In this document: in pieces, positions 18,486-27,001 of the stretch
How the letters are laid out: every line of letters starts with the position of its first letter
How positions within the stretch are numbered: the first letter of the stretch is position 1
NCBI GenBank assembly: GCA_000953735.1
Contig: LN554852.1
Coordinates: forward strand, 434,001-498,000
Length of the DNA stretch: 64,000 bases
Direction: 5' to 3'
Source: Moritella viscosa
Lineage (GTDB): Bacteria; Pseudomonadota; Gammaproteobacteria; Enterobacterales; Moritellaceae
Notes under the pieces: generated by a model
The model's input: only the letters and a program-made list of their open reading frames with translations
The model's database searches: none
Told to the model about the DNA's origin: nothing
Position numbers and translations under genes: made by a program

Positions 18486-19781
18486 TTAGAAGCTGTAGTT
18501 CATTTGTGCTGAGTAGATCCACGCATCACCACTTGAAGTTAATGTTATTGTTGAAGCTGGATCTGCTTCTGCTAGGCGTTCATCAAAGGTGATTTTTTTA
18601 CCAGCAACCAATGCTGCTGCTAAGTCAAACGAAAGGGCTTTTGTCGCTTTATAAGTTAGACCAGCTGTATACCATTGGCGATCTGTATCTGGGATACTAA
18701 GCGTTGCTTCACCAGCTTGTTCATCAAATGCATAACCCGCACGTAATGTCACAGCTTCAGAAAGGTAGTACTCACCACCAATCGCGTAACGACTTGAGTC
18801 TTTATAGTCTTCTTTTTTCTCTAGACAAACGCCCTTACTGCCACCCGAAGCTGTTGAATCACAACCTGCACTTTCAGCAATAATATCACCAAAGTCAGAC
18901 CATGTGCTGTACTGCCAGCTATATGAAACTGCGAATTTATCAGTTAGTTTATGGTAACCAGAAACTTCTAAAATGGAAGGTAGATTAATATCTAACGTGC
19001 CATCAACAGGTCTAGTTACGCCCATTAAATGAGCATTACCCGATGATGCTGTACCTGTGTACTCACCTTTTAATTCTGTTTTAACTTTTGATTTGTAGCT
19101 AATACCGAAACGGTTATTTTCATTGACTTCATATAGCGCACCAAGATTCCAGCCGAAACCATAACCATCACCTTCCATCTTCGCTGCATTTACACTAGGT
19201 TTAAGTCCATTAATTACACCTAAAGCACCGATATTTCTTTCTAATTCAGCTGTTGCATATACAACGCTTACACCTGCGCCTAGGCTTAGTTGTTCATTTA
19301 CACGATAAGAAATATTAGGGTTAAAGTTAACACTCATAATGCTTGTTTTACCAGCTGAAGGACCAGCCATATAGTCATTTGAATATTCAGTACCAGTACC
19401 GTAATTTGAATAGATAGCTAAACCTGCAGCGAACTTATCGTTAATAGGCTGAATGTAATACATTGCTGGTACAATTTGTGAGGGTGCAATGTCTTCAGCG
19501 TCAAAATATTCTTTAGGAAGTGGGCCTAAATTACTCTGTCCTTCAATATCAACATCTGGCGATACATAAGAAGCCGCAACAGATAGTTGTGCTTTATCAA
19601 AAGTTGCCATTAACGCTGGGTTACGTGCAAGTGATGCTGCATCATCGCCGATTGCTGCTTCACCAGCGAATGCGCGGCCTAGACCTGACGCTGAGTGTTC
19701 ACTTACTTGGAAACCTGCGGCATTTACTTGGCTTGCTGCAAGTAATGCTGTAACTGCTAGAGCAACTTTATTAATTCTCAT
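18486..19781 (-). CDS. fadL: FadL-family long-chain fatty acid outer-membrane transporter (copy 1)
   Basis: This 431-residue outer-membrane barrel starts MRINKVALAVTALLAASQVN with signal peptidase cleavage near NAAG. The mature N-terminus AGFQVSEHSASGLGRAFAGE and the NPALMATF motif match FadL, whose N-terminal hatch blocks a 14-strand barrel. The C-terminus ends in a beta strand with terminal Phe (AQMNYSF). GGTGG precedes the chosen ATG, and the paralogue starts at the same position, so four extra N-terminal codons were trimmed. It takes up long-chain fatty acids or other hydrophobic compounds. Copy 2 lies directly upstream. Confidence 0.9.
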   Translation of the reverse strand: MRINKVALAVTALLAASQVNAAGFQVSEHSASGLGRAFAGEAAIGDDAASLARNPALMATFDKAQLSVAASYVSPDVDIEGQSNLGPLPKEYFDAEDIAPSQIVPAMYYIQPINDKFAAGLAIYSNYGTGTEYSNDYMAGPSAGKTSIMSVNFNPNISYRVNEQLSLGAGVSVVYATAELERNIGALGVINGLKPSVNAAKMEGDGYGFGWNLGALYEVNENNRFGISYKSKVKTELKGEYTGTASSGNAHLMGVTRPVDGTLDINLPSILEVSGYHKLTDKFAVSYSWQYSTWSDFGDIIAESAGCDSTASGGSKGVCLEKKEDYKDSSRYAIGGEYYLSEAVTLRAGYAFDEQAGEATLSIPDTDRQWYTAGLTYKATKALSFDLAAALVAGKKITFDERLAEADPASTITLTSSGDAWIYSAQMNYSF

Positions 19782-20372
19782 GTAAACCACCATATAAAAT
19801 ATAAAATATAAAATTAGAAATTATGAATGGATATGCCAGTTCAAATAAAATGAACTTTTTAAATATCCTTAAAACTTGTACTGAAATCTAATTCTTTCGT
19901 ATTAGATCGTAAAGACATTTTTATAAGAATTTATGACGATCTGTCTACTTTCATAATACTTTTGATGATTAACAATGACTTAACAAACCTTGCTTTTCAT
20001 TTACATCAATTTGTTAACCGCTTGTTATTAAAGGTTAAATGTTGTTTTTATAAATATTAAATAATAATCAAATAAAACTCCTCTGATCTGTTTGCAAATA
20101 TGTGAAATATTACTATGAGACTTTGAATTACGTAGAGCTAAGGCTCTATAAAATAGCGCTTTTTTTGGTCGTTATAACAAAAGGTATACATTTAGAGGTA
20201 TCTATATTGTTTTTTATGGTTTTTTTGTACTTTATATTTTATGGATTGTATCTTTATTTGAAGGTGTAATTCGTTCTAGAGTGGAGTTTGAGATTTATTT
20301 GGCTGGGTCGATAAATGAATATGCCATCCAATAAGATGAACGGCATTGGAATATAGTTTTAACTTAGAATGG
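19782..20372. other. 591-bp intergenic region between the two fadL genes
   Basis: No supported gene. An inverted repeat ATCTAAT...ATTAGAT (19886-19907) lies about 105 bp upstream of fadL copy 1 and has a degenerate counterpart before copy 2 (21711-21727). AGAGC-TAAG-GCTCT (20134-20147) is a small hairpin followed 12 bp later by seven T. The region next to the end of copy 2 is AT-rich with no strong terminator. Confidence 0.5.
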
Positions 20373-21623
20373 TTAGAAGCTGTAGTTTAACTGTGCTGAG
20401 TATAACCAAGCATCACCACTCGAAGTAAATGTTTTGGGCTTAGTTGTTATGCCGGGGATCTCTTCTTCGAATGTAACAGTTTTACCTGTAATGAAGGCCG
20501 CTGCTAGGTCAAACGATAGGGATTTAGTCGCTTTATATGCCATCCCCGTTGTATACCATTGACGATCTGAATCTGGAATTCCTAATGTTGAGTCAGCTGC
20601 CTGCTCGTCATATGCGTAGCCTGCGCGCAACGTTAGGTTTTTAGCTGGATAATATTCAGTGCCGATTGTATAACGACTTGAGTTATTGAAGTTTGTATCT
20701 TTCCTTAATACTTCTACGCCCTCTAAATCGTAAGCAACGATATTGCCAAAATCAGACCAAGTTGTGCATTGCCAGCTATAAGACACGGCAAACTTGCTTG
20801 TTAGTTTATGATAGCCTGATAGCTCTAAAATTGAAGGGAGTGTATTGTCCATAGTGCCATCAATATCATTAACAATACCTCCGTTTGTTGCGTTCATACC
20901 TGAGAAAGTACCTTCTAGTTCCATTTTCGAGCTATGTCTATAGCCAATACCAAAACGATGGTTTTCGTTTATTTCATATAATGCGCCTACATTCCAGCTG
21001 AAATTAATACCATCCCCCTCCATGTCGGCAACATTTATTTGGGGCTGATTTGGTTTTAATGGTACGTGTATACTTCTTTTCAACTCTGCAGTTGAGTAGA
21101 TCGCATTAATACCAGCACCAATACTAAATTGGTCATTGATACGATAAGAGATGTTTGGATTAAATGTTGCAGTCACAATATTTGTGCTACCTGCGGCGGT
21201 GTTATTAATATAATTATCAGAGTATTCAGTGCCTGTACCAAAATTAGAGAACATAGCTAAACCAAACGCCCACTGATCATTAATTGGTTGGACATAATAT
21301 ATCGCAGGTACAATTGCAGATGATACGATATCTGTTGCACTATTTGCTGTCGCAGAGCCACCTCCTATAGTTTCCCTATAGCCTGTGATGTTCACATCGG
21401 GCGATATATATGTGCCAACAACTGATAGTTGGGCACGATCAAAAGTCGCCATTAATGCAGGGTTACGTGCTAATGATGCGGCATCGTCACCAATTGCCGC
21501 TTCACCAGCAAATGCACGTCCTAACCCTGATGCTGAATGTTCATTAATTTGAAAAGCTGCTGCATTCACTTGGCTCACTGCAAGTAGCGATGCAACTGCA
21601 AAAGAGACTTTATTTATTCTCAT
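20373..21623 (-). CDS. fadL: FadL-family outer-membrane transporter (copy 2)
   Basis: This 416-residue paralogue of the downstream copy has the same signal peptide type (MRINKVSFAVASLLAVSQVN) and mature start AAFQINEHSASGLGRAFAGE, with the same NPALMATF motif and a C-terminal AQLNYSF strand. The copies differ mainly in extracellular loop regions (about residues 85-110 and 180-250 and 310-330). TAGGTAGGTTCCATG supports the start. The upstream leader shares a GAAATCTAA...CGTAAA block with copy 1, so the duplication included part of the promoter region. Substrate differences cannot be read from the sequence. Confidence 0.9.
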   Translation of the reverse strand: MRINKVSFAVASLLAVSQVNAAAFQINEHSASGLGRAFAGEAAIGDDAASLARNPALMATFDRAQLSVVGTYISPDVNITGYRETIGGGSATANSATDIVSSAIVPAIYYVQPINDQWAFGLAMFSNFGTGTEYSDNYINNTAAGSTNIVTATFNPNISYRINDQFSIGAGINAIYSTAELKRSIHVPLKPNQPQINVADMEGDGINFSWNVGALYEINENHRFGIGYRHSSKMELEGTFSGMNATNGGIVNDIDGTMDNTLPSILELSGYHKLTSKFAVSYSWQCTTWSDFGNIVAYDLEGVEVLRKDTNFNNSSRYTIGTEYYPAKNLTLRAGYAYDEQAADSTLGIPDSDRQWYTTGMAYKATKSLSFDLAAAFITGKTVTFEEEIPGITTKPKTFTSSGDAWLYSAQLNYSF

Positions 21624-22044
21624 GGAACCTACCTATTTTAATGAAAACTCTAAATATAATTTCGAATGGATTACAACTGCCGTATGTCAGGTGTTGAAAT
21701 CCGAATTGAAATCTAACCCTTTAGTGTTACCCCGTAAATGTGCGGCTATAATATTCATTATTACATTTAGTTCTATGTGGGTTTTATAGTGGTTAGGGTT
21801 CTCAAGTTATTGATGTGTAAGTTTTTATCTTGTTGTTATTTATATTGTTTTTGTTTTTGTTGGTAGTGGGTAGCTTAAGTATGCAGTGTTTGTAAAGGAG
21901 GGTAAAAGACAGTAAAGTTTATCTTAAGCATCAAATCAATAGAGTTTGTACTCTGGATTTAGGGTTGTTAAATCATTGATTAGAAAGCTTTACAGAGCTA
22001 AAAAGCGGCTGATGCCGCTTTGGTTTTTAGAGGAAGTGAGGTAG
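21624..22044. other. 421-bp intergenic region upstream of fadL copy 2
   Basis: Non-coding, T-rich. It contains the fadL leader block GAAATCTAACCC (21709-21720) shared with copy 1, and at the far end the terminator of the small gene at 22045. No other feature supported. Confidence 0.5.
22001..22028. terminator. Terminator after the 115-residue hypothetical gene
   Basis: AAAGCGGC (22002-22009) and GCCGCTTT (22014-22021) form a perfect 8-bp stem around TGAT. On the minus strand an A-to-T tract (TAGCTCTG) is modest; on the plus strand TTTTT follows two bases later. Confidence 0.7.
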
Positions 22045-22392
22045 CTATTCTCCAATATTACTTGGTGCGCTTTTCTTCTCTTTTAATTGTTCAGAGAATT
22101 GACCTAGTACATTATGCATTTGTTGTAATTTACCTAGAAATGCAGCAATTGCTACGTCAAACCCTTCTTCATTTGTTTTTGGTAATGCTTGCTGGTCTTC
22201 AACTAACTCTTCCATATAAGGTAAGAATCGATTTGAATTTGCTTTGAAGCCACTATCAGCAGCAAAAATCGCGCTAAATTTACCCATTTTACGTTTGCTT
22301 AATAACGTTAAGAACTCATCCGCCTCGATAGCTGGGTGGTAAAAGTTTTTTAGCTGTGCAGTTAGCTGTTCATGAAGTTCTTGATTTGTCAT
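22045..22392 (-). CDS. Hypothetical protein, 115 residues
   Basis: A small, mostly helical, soluble protein starting MTNQELHEQLTAQLKNFYHP and ending in a charged, disordered tail (SEQLKEKKSAPSNIGE). No signal peptide, membrane segment or known motif. It is followed by a terminator and stands alone between fadL and ndh. Codon use is like its neighbours and the frame is the only long one, so I regard it as a real gene of unknown function. Confidence 0.65.
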   Translation of the reverse strand: MTNQELHEQLTAQLKNFYHPAIEADEFLTLLSKRKMGKFSAIFAADSGFKANSNRFLPYMEELVEDQQALPKTNEEGFDVAIAAFLGKLQQMHNVLGQFSEQLKEKKSAPSNIGE

Positions 22393-22430
22393 AGCGCCGG
22401 TATTCTTATCGATAAAAGGGTCGGTATTAT

Positions 22431-22477
22431 ATACCTAAGTTAGTTCAAGATGCTATATCAGAGACTCGCTTGGGTAT
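22431..22477 (+). repeat. 47-bp palindromic repeat, copy B
   Basis: ATACCTAAG (22431-22439) and CTTGGGTAT (22469-22477) are the arms. The 47 bp align with the reverse complement of 7356-7402 without gaps (37 of 47 identical), with an invariant TGCTATATCA in the middle. Confidence 0.7.
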
Positions 22478-22648
22478 CGGCACCTGAACTAGATTGGGTA
22501 TTGTATTTTTCTGTTGATGAAATTAGATTATGCTCGTTCATTTATATTCTAAATGTGATCTAGCTCAATTTTGCTAGATTTAGACCTGAAAATCATGCTT
22601 TAATGCTCGGTCAACGGAATGGTTTAGCAAGATTCATATCTGCTTAGT

Positions 22649-22690
22649 TGTATCAGTTAACAGCTGTGCTGACAGCTGTTAACTGATACA
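22649..22690. promoter_or_regulatory. Perfect 19-bp inverted repeat in the ndh leader
   Basis: TGTATCAGTTAACAGCTGT (22649-22667), loop GCTG, ACAGCTGTTAACTGATACA (22672-22690). The second arm ends 19 bp before the ndh start. No T-run follows, so it is not a standard terminator. It could be an operator, an mRNA-stabilising hairpin or an attenuator that occludes the ribosome binding region. Confidence 0.85.
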
Positions 22691-22709
22691 TTTATGAGGA
22701 CGTAATAAG

Positions 22710-24005
22710 ATGAAAAAAATTCTTGTGATCGGAGGCGGTGCTGGTGGCCTTGAGCTTGCTACGCAACTGGGTCGTAAATTGGGGAAAAAAGGCAAAGCGA
22801 GCATTACGCTGGTGGACCGTAACAAAACCCATTTATGGAAACCGTTATTACATGAAGTGGCGACAGGTTCACTTGATACCGGTATTGATGCGCTTAGTTA
22901 TGCTGCACATGCGAAGAACCAAGGTTTTGATTTTCAATTAGGCAATTTTTCAGGTTTAGACCGTGACACGAAAACAGTAACCATTGCACCTTTATATAAT
23001 GATTGTGACGAATTACTGATTGCTGAGCGTACCTTGCAATACGACTACTTAGTATTAGCTATTGGTAGTATGTGTAATGACTTTAATACTAAAGGTGTTA
23101 AAGAGAACTGTATTTTCTTAGACAGTCCTGATCAAGCACATCGTTTTCACAAAGCATTATTAAATCAATTTTTATTGCATGGCGCAAACAAAGCTAAAGA
23201 TGCAAAAGTAAATATTGCCATTGTGGGCGCTGGTGCAACTGGTGTTGAACTTTCTGCTGAGTTACACAATACCGCATCACAATTATCGGCTTATGGTTTT
23301 ACTAATGTAAACCAAGAATCGTTAAATGTAACTTTAGTTGAAGCGGGTAAGAGTATTTTACCAGCATTACCGTCACGTATTTCTGCTGCAGCACATCATG
23401 AGCTAACTAAAATTGGTGTCGATGTACGAACCGAAACGATGGTAACGGAAGCGAATAGTGAAGGCTTGGTAACGAAAAATGGTGACACTATTCCTGCATC
23501 ATTGATGGTATGGGCTGCAGGTATTAAAGCGCCTGACTTTATGAAAGACATTGCTGGGTTGGAAACGAATCGTATTAACCAGATCGTGGTTAAAGGTAGT
23601 TTACAAGCAAGCCGTGATGATAGTATTTTTGTTATTGGTGATTTAGCCTCTTGTGCACAAACTGATGGTTCATTTGTACCGCCGCGTGCGCAAGCCGCAC
23701 ATCAAATGGCAACTATTGCGTTTAAAAATATCGTGACGTTAATACAGGGTGGGTCAAGGCTAAAACCTTTCGTTTATCATGATCATGGCTCATTGGTGTC
23801 GTTAAGTGGCTTTAGTACTGTGGGTAGCCTGATGGGTAACTTGACTAAAGGTAGCATGATGGTTGAAGGTCGTATTGCGAGAATGGTGTATATTTCGTTG
23901 TATCGTATGCACCAAGTAGCATTACACGGTTATGTAAAAACCGGACTGATGATGTTGGTTGGTAGTTTGAACCGGGTATTACGTCCAACGTTGAAACTGC
24001 ATTAA
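22710..24005 (+). CDS. ndh: Type II NADH:quinone oxidoreductase
   Basis: This 431-residue monotopic membrane flavoenzyme oxidises NADH and reduces quinone without proton pumping. It has an FAD-binding [16 protein letters not shown] (residues 6-21), the NADH-binding [17 protein letters not shown] (about 170-186), and VIGDLAS with the FAD-contacting Asp. The C-terminal region is the amphipathic membrane anchor. ATGAGGACG precedes the ATG. A perfect 19-bp inverted repeat lies in the leader. The gene is monocistronic and followed by a strong terminator. Confidence 0.94.
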   Translation: MKKILVIGGGAGGLELATQLGRKLGKKGKASITLVDRNKTHLWKPLLHEVATGSLDTGIDALSYAAHAKNQGFDFQLGNFSGLDRDTKTVTIAPLYNDCDELLIAERTLQYDYLVLAIGSMCNDFNTKGVKENCIFLDSPDQAHRFHKALLNQFLLHGANKAKDAKVNIAIVGAGATGVELSAELHNTASQLSAYGFTNVNQESLNVTLVEAGKSILPALPSRISAAAHHELTKIGVDVRTETMVTEANSEGLVTKNGDTIPASLMVWAAGIKAPDFMKDIAGLETNRINQIVVKGSLQASRDDSIFVIGDLASCAQTDGSFVPPRAQAAHQMATIAFKNIVTLIQGGSRLKPFVYHDHGSLVSLSGFSTVGSLMGNLTKGSMMVEGRIARMVYISLYRMHQVALHGYVKTGLMMLVGSLNRVLRPTLKLH

Positions 24006-24033
24006 TCGCGACTAGATTAAGGTTTAGATAGTT

Positions 24034-24066
24034 AAAAGGAATGGCCTAGTGGTCATTCCTTTTTTG
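24034..24066 (+). terminator. ndh terminator
   Basis: AAAAGGAATGGCC (24034-24046) pairs with GGTCATTCCTTTT (24051-24063; one mismatch), followed by a T-run. Confidence 0.88.
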
Positions 24067-24140
24067 TTACCTCATATTTATTCGACAAGCTGTTTTTGAC
24101 CGTATTCGTTAACCGGATTGGCTAAACTGTTTGTGTTAAG

Positions 24141-25154
24141 TTAAATAGAAATTGGTGTTTTGCTTTTTTCTCCACCGATCTCACGGACTAACTTCGGCAC
24201 TAAAAAACCCGGTAAGCGTAATAAGAGTTGGTTCATTATCTCGACCGCTTTCTCTTCAGGTACGTCAAAATGACTTGCCCCTTCGACTTTATCGAGTAGA
24301 TGTAAATAGTAGGGCTGAATTCGATTATCAAAAAGGCGTTCGTGTAATTCCACCAAATCATCAGCATTGTCATTTATGTCGGCTAATAACACGGCTTGGT
24401 TATATAAACTGATGCCAGCAGTGGTGAGTTTAGCTAACGCAGCGGGCAATTCAGCGGCTAATTCATTAGGGTGATTAATGTGTAATACGACACTGCAACG
24501 CAAGCTCGATTTTTTAAGCAGCGTAACGAACTCATTGGTAACACGGCTTGGCATCACCACAGGTAAACGTGTATGTATGCGTAGACGTTTAAGGTGTGGG
24601 ATCTGCTCTAATTGTTCAACCAGCCAGCCAAGTTGCTTATCGTTCGCCATGAGAGGGTCACCGCCACTAAAAATGACCTCGATGATCTCGGGTTTAGAAC
24701 GGATATAGTCAATCGCTTGTTGCCATTCATGTTTGTTATTACTATTGTCTTGATAAGGAAAATGACGGCGGAAACAATAGCGACAGTTGATCGCACAACC
24801 GCCACGGACAATAAAGAGTACACGGTTGGTATATTTATGCAGTAACCCTGGTACCACAGATTTATGCTCATCAAGAGGATCTTTAATAAATCCGGTCTTT
24901 TGGATGAACTCTTGCTGATTGGGCATCACTTGCAAAAATAACGGGTCTTTTGGGTTGCCTTTTTCCATGCGATTGACAAAGGATTGTGGCACGCGCATTG
25001 GGAATAATTGTCTTGCCGCATAATCTGATTGGAAAGATACTTCGGGAAGTTCTAGTATAAAAAGTAGCTTTCGGGGATCTGAAATGGCGTTAGCTAAGTC
25101 TTTTTTCCAATTTTCCTGCATATTTTGATCATTTCGGGTTATCATTTGCGGCAT
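24141..25154 (-). CDS. epmB: EF-P (R)-beta-lysylation enzyme, lysine 2,3-aminomutase EpmB
   Basis: This 337-residue radical-SAM, PLP-dependent aminomutase converts (S)-alpha-lysine to (R)-beta-lysine, used to modify elongation factor P. The radical-SAM cluster motif CAINCRYC spans residues 120-127 (Cys120, Cys124, Cys127), followed by FRRHFPY. GGDP (FSGGDPLM) is also present. It is divergent from efp with only 31 bp between starts, and epmA follows efp, so all three factors of the pathway are together. Short EpmB-type length (342 in E. coli) separates it from the longer catabolic lysine aminomutases. Confidence 0.95.
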   Translation of the reverse strand: MPQMITRNDQNMQENWKKDLANAISDPRKLLFILELPEVSFQSDYAARQLFPMRVPQSFVNRMEKGNPKDPLFLQVMPNQQEFIQKTGFIKDPLDEHKSVVPGLLHKYTNRVLFIVRGGCAINCRYCFRRHFPYQDNSNNKHEWQQAIDYIRSKPEIIEVIFSGGDPLMANDKQLGWLVEQLEQIPHLKRLRIHTRLPVVMPSRVTNEFVTLLKKSSLRCSVVLHINHPNELAAELPAALAKLTTAGISLYNQAVLLADINDNADDLVELHERLFDNRIQPYYLHLLDKVEGASHFDVPEEKAVEIMNQLLLRLPGFLVPKLVREIGGEKSKTPISI

Positions 25155-25185
25155 TATTGAACTCTATTTTTTTCATGAGGATAAC

Positions 25186-25752
25186 ATGGCATCATATAAA
25201 ACCAGTGACTTTAAAGGCGGTTTAAAATTCATGCTTGATAATGAGCCTTGCTCTATCATGGAGCATGAGCATGTAAAACCAGGTAAAGGCCAAGCGTTTC
25301 ATCGCGTTAAAGTTCGTCGTTTAATTTCTGGTAAAGTAATCGAAAAAACATTTAAGTCTGGTGAATCAGTTGAAGCAGCAGACGTAATGGAATCAGAATT
25401 AGCGTATCTATATAACGATGGCGAATTCTTCCATTTTATGAACAATGAGACATTTGAGCAAGTAGCAGCTGATATTAAATCCGTTGGTGATACAGCTAAA
25501 TGGCTTGTTGAACAAGATATCTGCGTTATTACTATGTGGAACGGTAACCCTATTGCTGTTACAGCACCAAACTTTGTTGAATTGGAAGTAACAGAAACAG
25601 ATCCTGGCCTAAAAGGCGATACTCAGGGGACTGGTGGTAAACCTGCAACATTAACTACAGGTGCCGTTGTACGCGTACCTCTATTCATCCAAATCGGTGA
25701 AGTGGTGAAAGTTGATACACGTTCTGGCGAATATGTTGGCCGTGTAAAATAA
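25186..25752 (+). CDS. efp: Translation elongation factor P
   Basis: This 188-residue, three-domain protein rescues ribosomes stalled at polyproline. The modification loop [10 protein letters not shown] carries Lys34, the site of beta-lysylation. KOW-like N-domain and two OB domains follow, ending in [12 protein letters not shown]. It is E. coli-length (188). ATGAGGATAAC is the ribosome binding site. Its neighbours epmB and epmA supply the modification. Confidence 0.98.
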   Translation: MASYKTSDFKGGLKFMLDNEPCSIMEHEHVKPGKGQAFHRVKVRRLISGKVIEKTFKSGESVEAADVMESELAYLYNDGEFFHFMNNETFEQVAADIKSVGDTAKWLVEQDICVITMWNGNPIAVTAPNFVELEVTETDPGLKGDTQGTGGKPATLTTGAVVRVPLFIQIGEVVKVDTRSGEYVGRVK

Positions 25753-25791
25753 GTTGATTTTGCGCTAATTAAATTAGCGTTAATGAACGAT

Positions 25792-25826
25792 AAAATGCCA
25801 GTCTTTGACTGGTATTTTAGTTTTTA
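25792..25826 (+). terminator. efp terminator
   Basis: AAAATGCCAGTC (25793-25804) pairs with GACTGGTATTTT (25808-25819; one G-T/mismatch) with a 3-nt loop, followed by AGTTTTT. Confidence 0.82.
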
Positions 25827-25944
25827 GAAAACGATTAAATACGTAGAAATAATAGTATTAATTAAAGTAAGCCTGATGGCTTTAATGAGTGCTATGTAGA
25901 TCATTAATATTATTCACATTTAAGCAGTGATAACCGGGGTAGAT

Positions 25945-26919
25945 ATGAGTGAATTAAATTGGCAACCGAGTGCAAGTTTTAATGCACTGCGTGCTCGCGC
26001 TAAACTATTAAATGTGATCCGTGAGTTTTTTGCGCAACGAGATGTGTTAGAAGTTGATACGCCGGCGATGAGCCAAGCCGCTGTTACCGACGTACATTTA
26101 GATGCATTTAGCACCGTATTTGTTGGCCCTGGTTACAGCGAAGGTCTGCCCTTATATTTGCAAACATCACCTGAATTTCACATGAAAAGATTGCTAGCAG
26201 CAGGTAGTGGTTGTATTTACCAGATGAGTAAATCATTCCGAAATGAAGAAGCCGGACGTCATCATAACCCTGAATTCACTATGCTGGAATGGTACCGTAT
26301 TGGCTTTGACCATTTTCAACTAATGGATGAAATGTCTAAGTTACTGACCTTGGTACTCGGTTCAGGTAAAGAGCAACGTTTTACTTACCAAAACGCATTT
26401 AAGCAGTTTTTACAGTTAGACCCTTTGGTTGCATCAATGGATGAGTTACGCAACGCGGCAAAAGCGTATAACGTTTATGATGTCGTCGTTAATGAACCCG
26501 ACCGAGATACGATTTTACAGCTATTATTTTACGTGGGTGTCGAAAGCCAAATAGGTCAAGATGTGCCGTGTTTTATTTATGATTTCCCTGCATCACAAGC
26601 GGCATTGGCTCGTATTAGTCAGCAGGACACACGAGTCGCAGAGCGTTTTGAGGTGTATTTTAAAGGTATTGAGCTTGCAAATGGATTCCATGAATTAGCG
26701 GATGCAAAAGAACAGTTATCACGTTTTACCGCAGATAATAACAAGCGTAAAACAATGGGCTTGCGAGAGCAACCTATTGATCATTATTTAATTGATGCAT
26801 TAACCGCAGGTTTTCCTGACTGCGCAGGTGTCGCGTTAGGTATTGATAGGTTAGTGATGTTAGCTACGGATGCGAACAGCCTAAATGACGTAATCGCCTT
26901 TCCAACACCGCGTGCATAA
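25945..26919 (+). CDS. epmA: EF-P beta-lysylation protein EpmA (GenX/PoxA)
   Basis: This 324-residue class II lysyl-tRNA-synthetase paralogue attaches (R)-beta-lysine to EF-P Lys34. It has motif 2 ([20 protein letters not shown]) and motif 3 ([12 protein letters not shown]), and no anticodon-binding domain. The start at 25945 ([12 protein letters not shown]) matches E. coli EpmA and follows GGGGTAG; a GTG six codons upstream is less likely. A strong hairpin separates it from the convergent mscM gene. Confidence 0.95.
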   Translation: MSELNWQPSASFNALRARAKLLNVIREFFAQRDVLEVDTPAMSQAAVTDVHLDAFSTVFVGPGYSEGLPLYLQTSPEFHMKRLLAAGSGCIYQMSKSFRNEEAGRHHNPEFTMLEWYRIGFDHFQLMDEMSKLLTLVLGSGKEQRFTYQNAFKQFLQLDPLVASMDELRNAAKAYNVYDVVVNEPDRDTILQLLFYVGVESQIGQDVPCFIYDFPASQAALARISQQDTRVAERFEVYFKGIELANGFHELADAKEQLSRFTADNNKRKTMGLREQPIDHYLIDALTAGFPDCAGVALGIDRLVMLATDANSLNDVIAFPTPRA

Positions 26920-26928
26920 TTTGTGTTT

Positions 26929-26991
26929 AAAGCAAAAGGGGTGAGTCGTTCTTATTGAATCTTAGCAACATTCACTCAGCCCTTCTGCTTT
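26929..26991. terminator. Large inverted repeat between epmA and mscM
   Basis: AAAGCAAAAGGGGTGAGT (26929-26946) and ACTCAGCCCTTCTGCTTT (26974-26991) are complementary at 16 of 18 positions, with a 27-nt loop. T follows on the plus strand and A-rich sequence flanks the other side. A transcript-end structure for the convergent pair is likely. Confidence 0.6.
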
Positions 26992-27001
26992 TAGATGACG
27001 G

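Noticed and set aside
20134-20166. AGAGC/GCTCT hairpin followed by seven T as a small-RNA terminator
   Set aside because: The stem is only 5 bp and the T-run starts 12 bp later; no promoter could be placed confidently.
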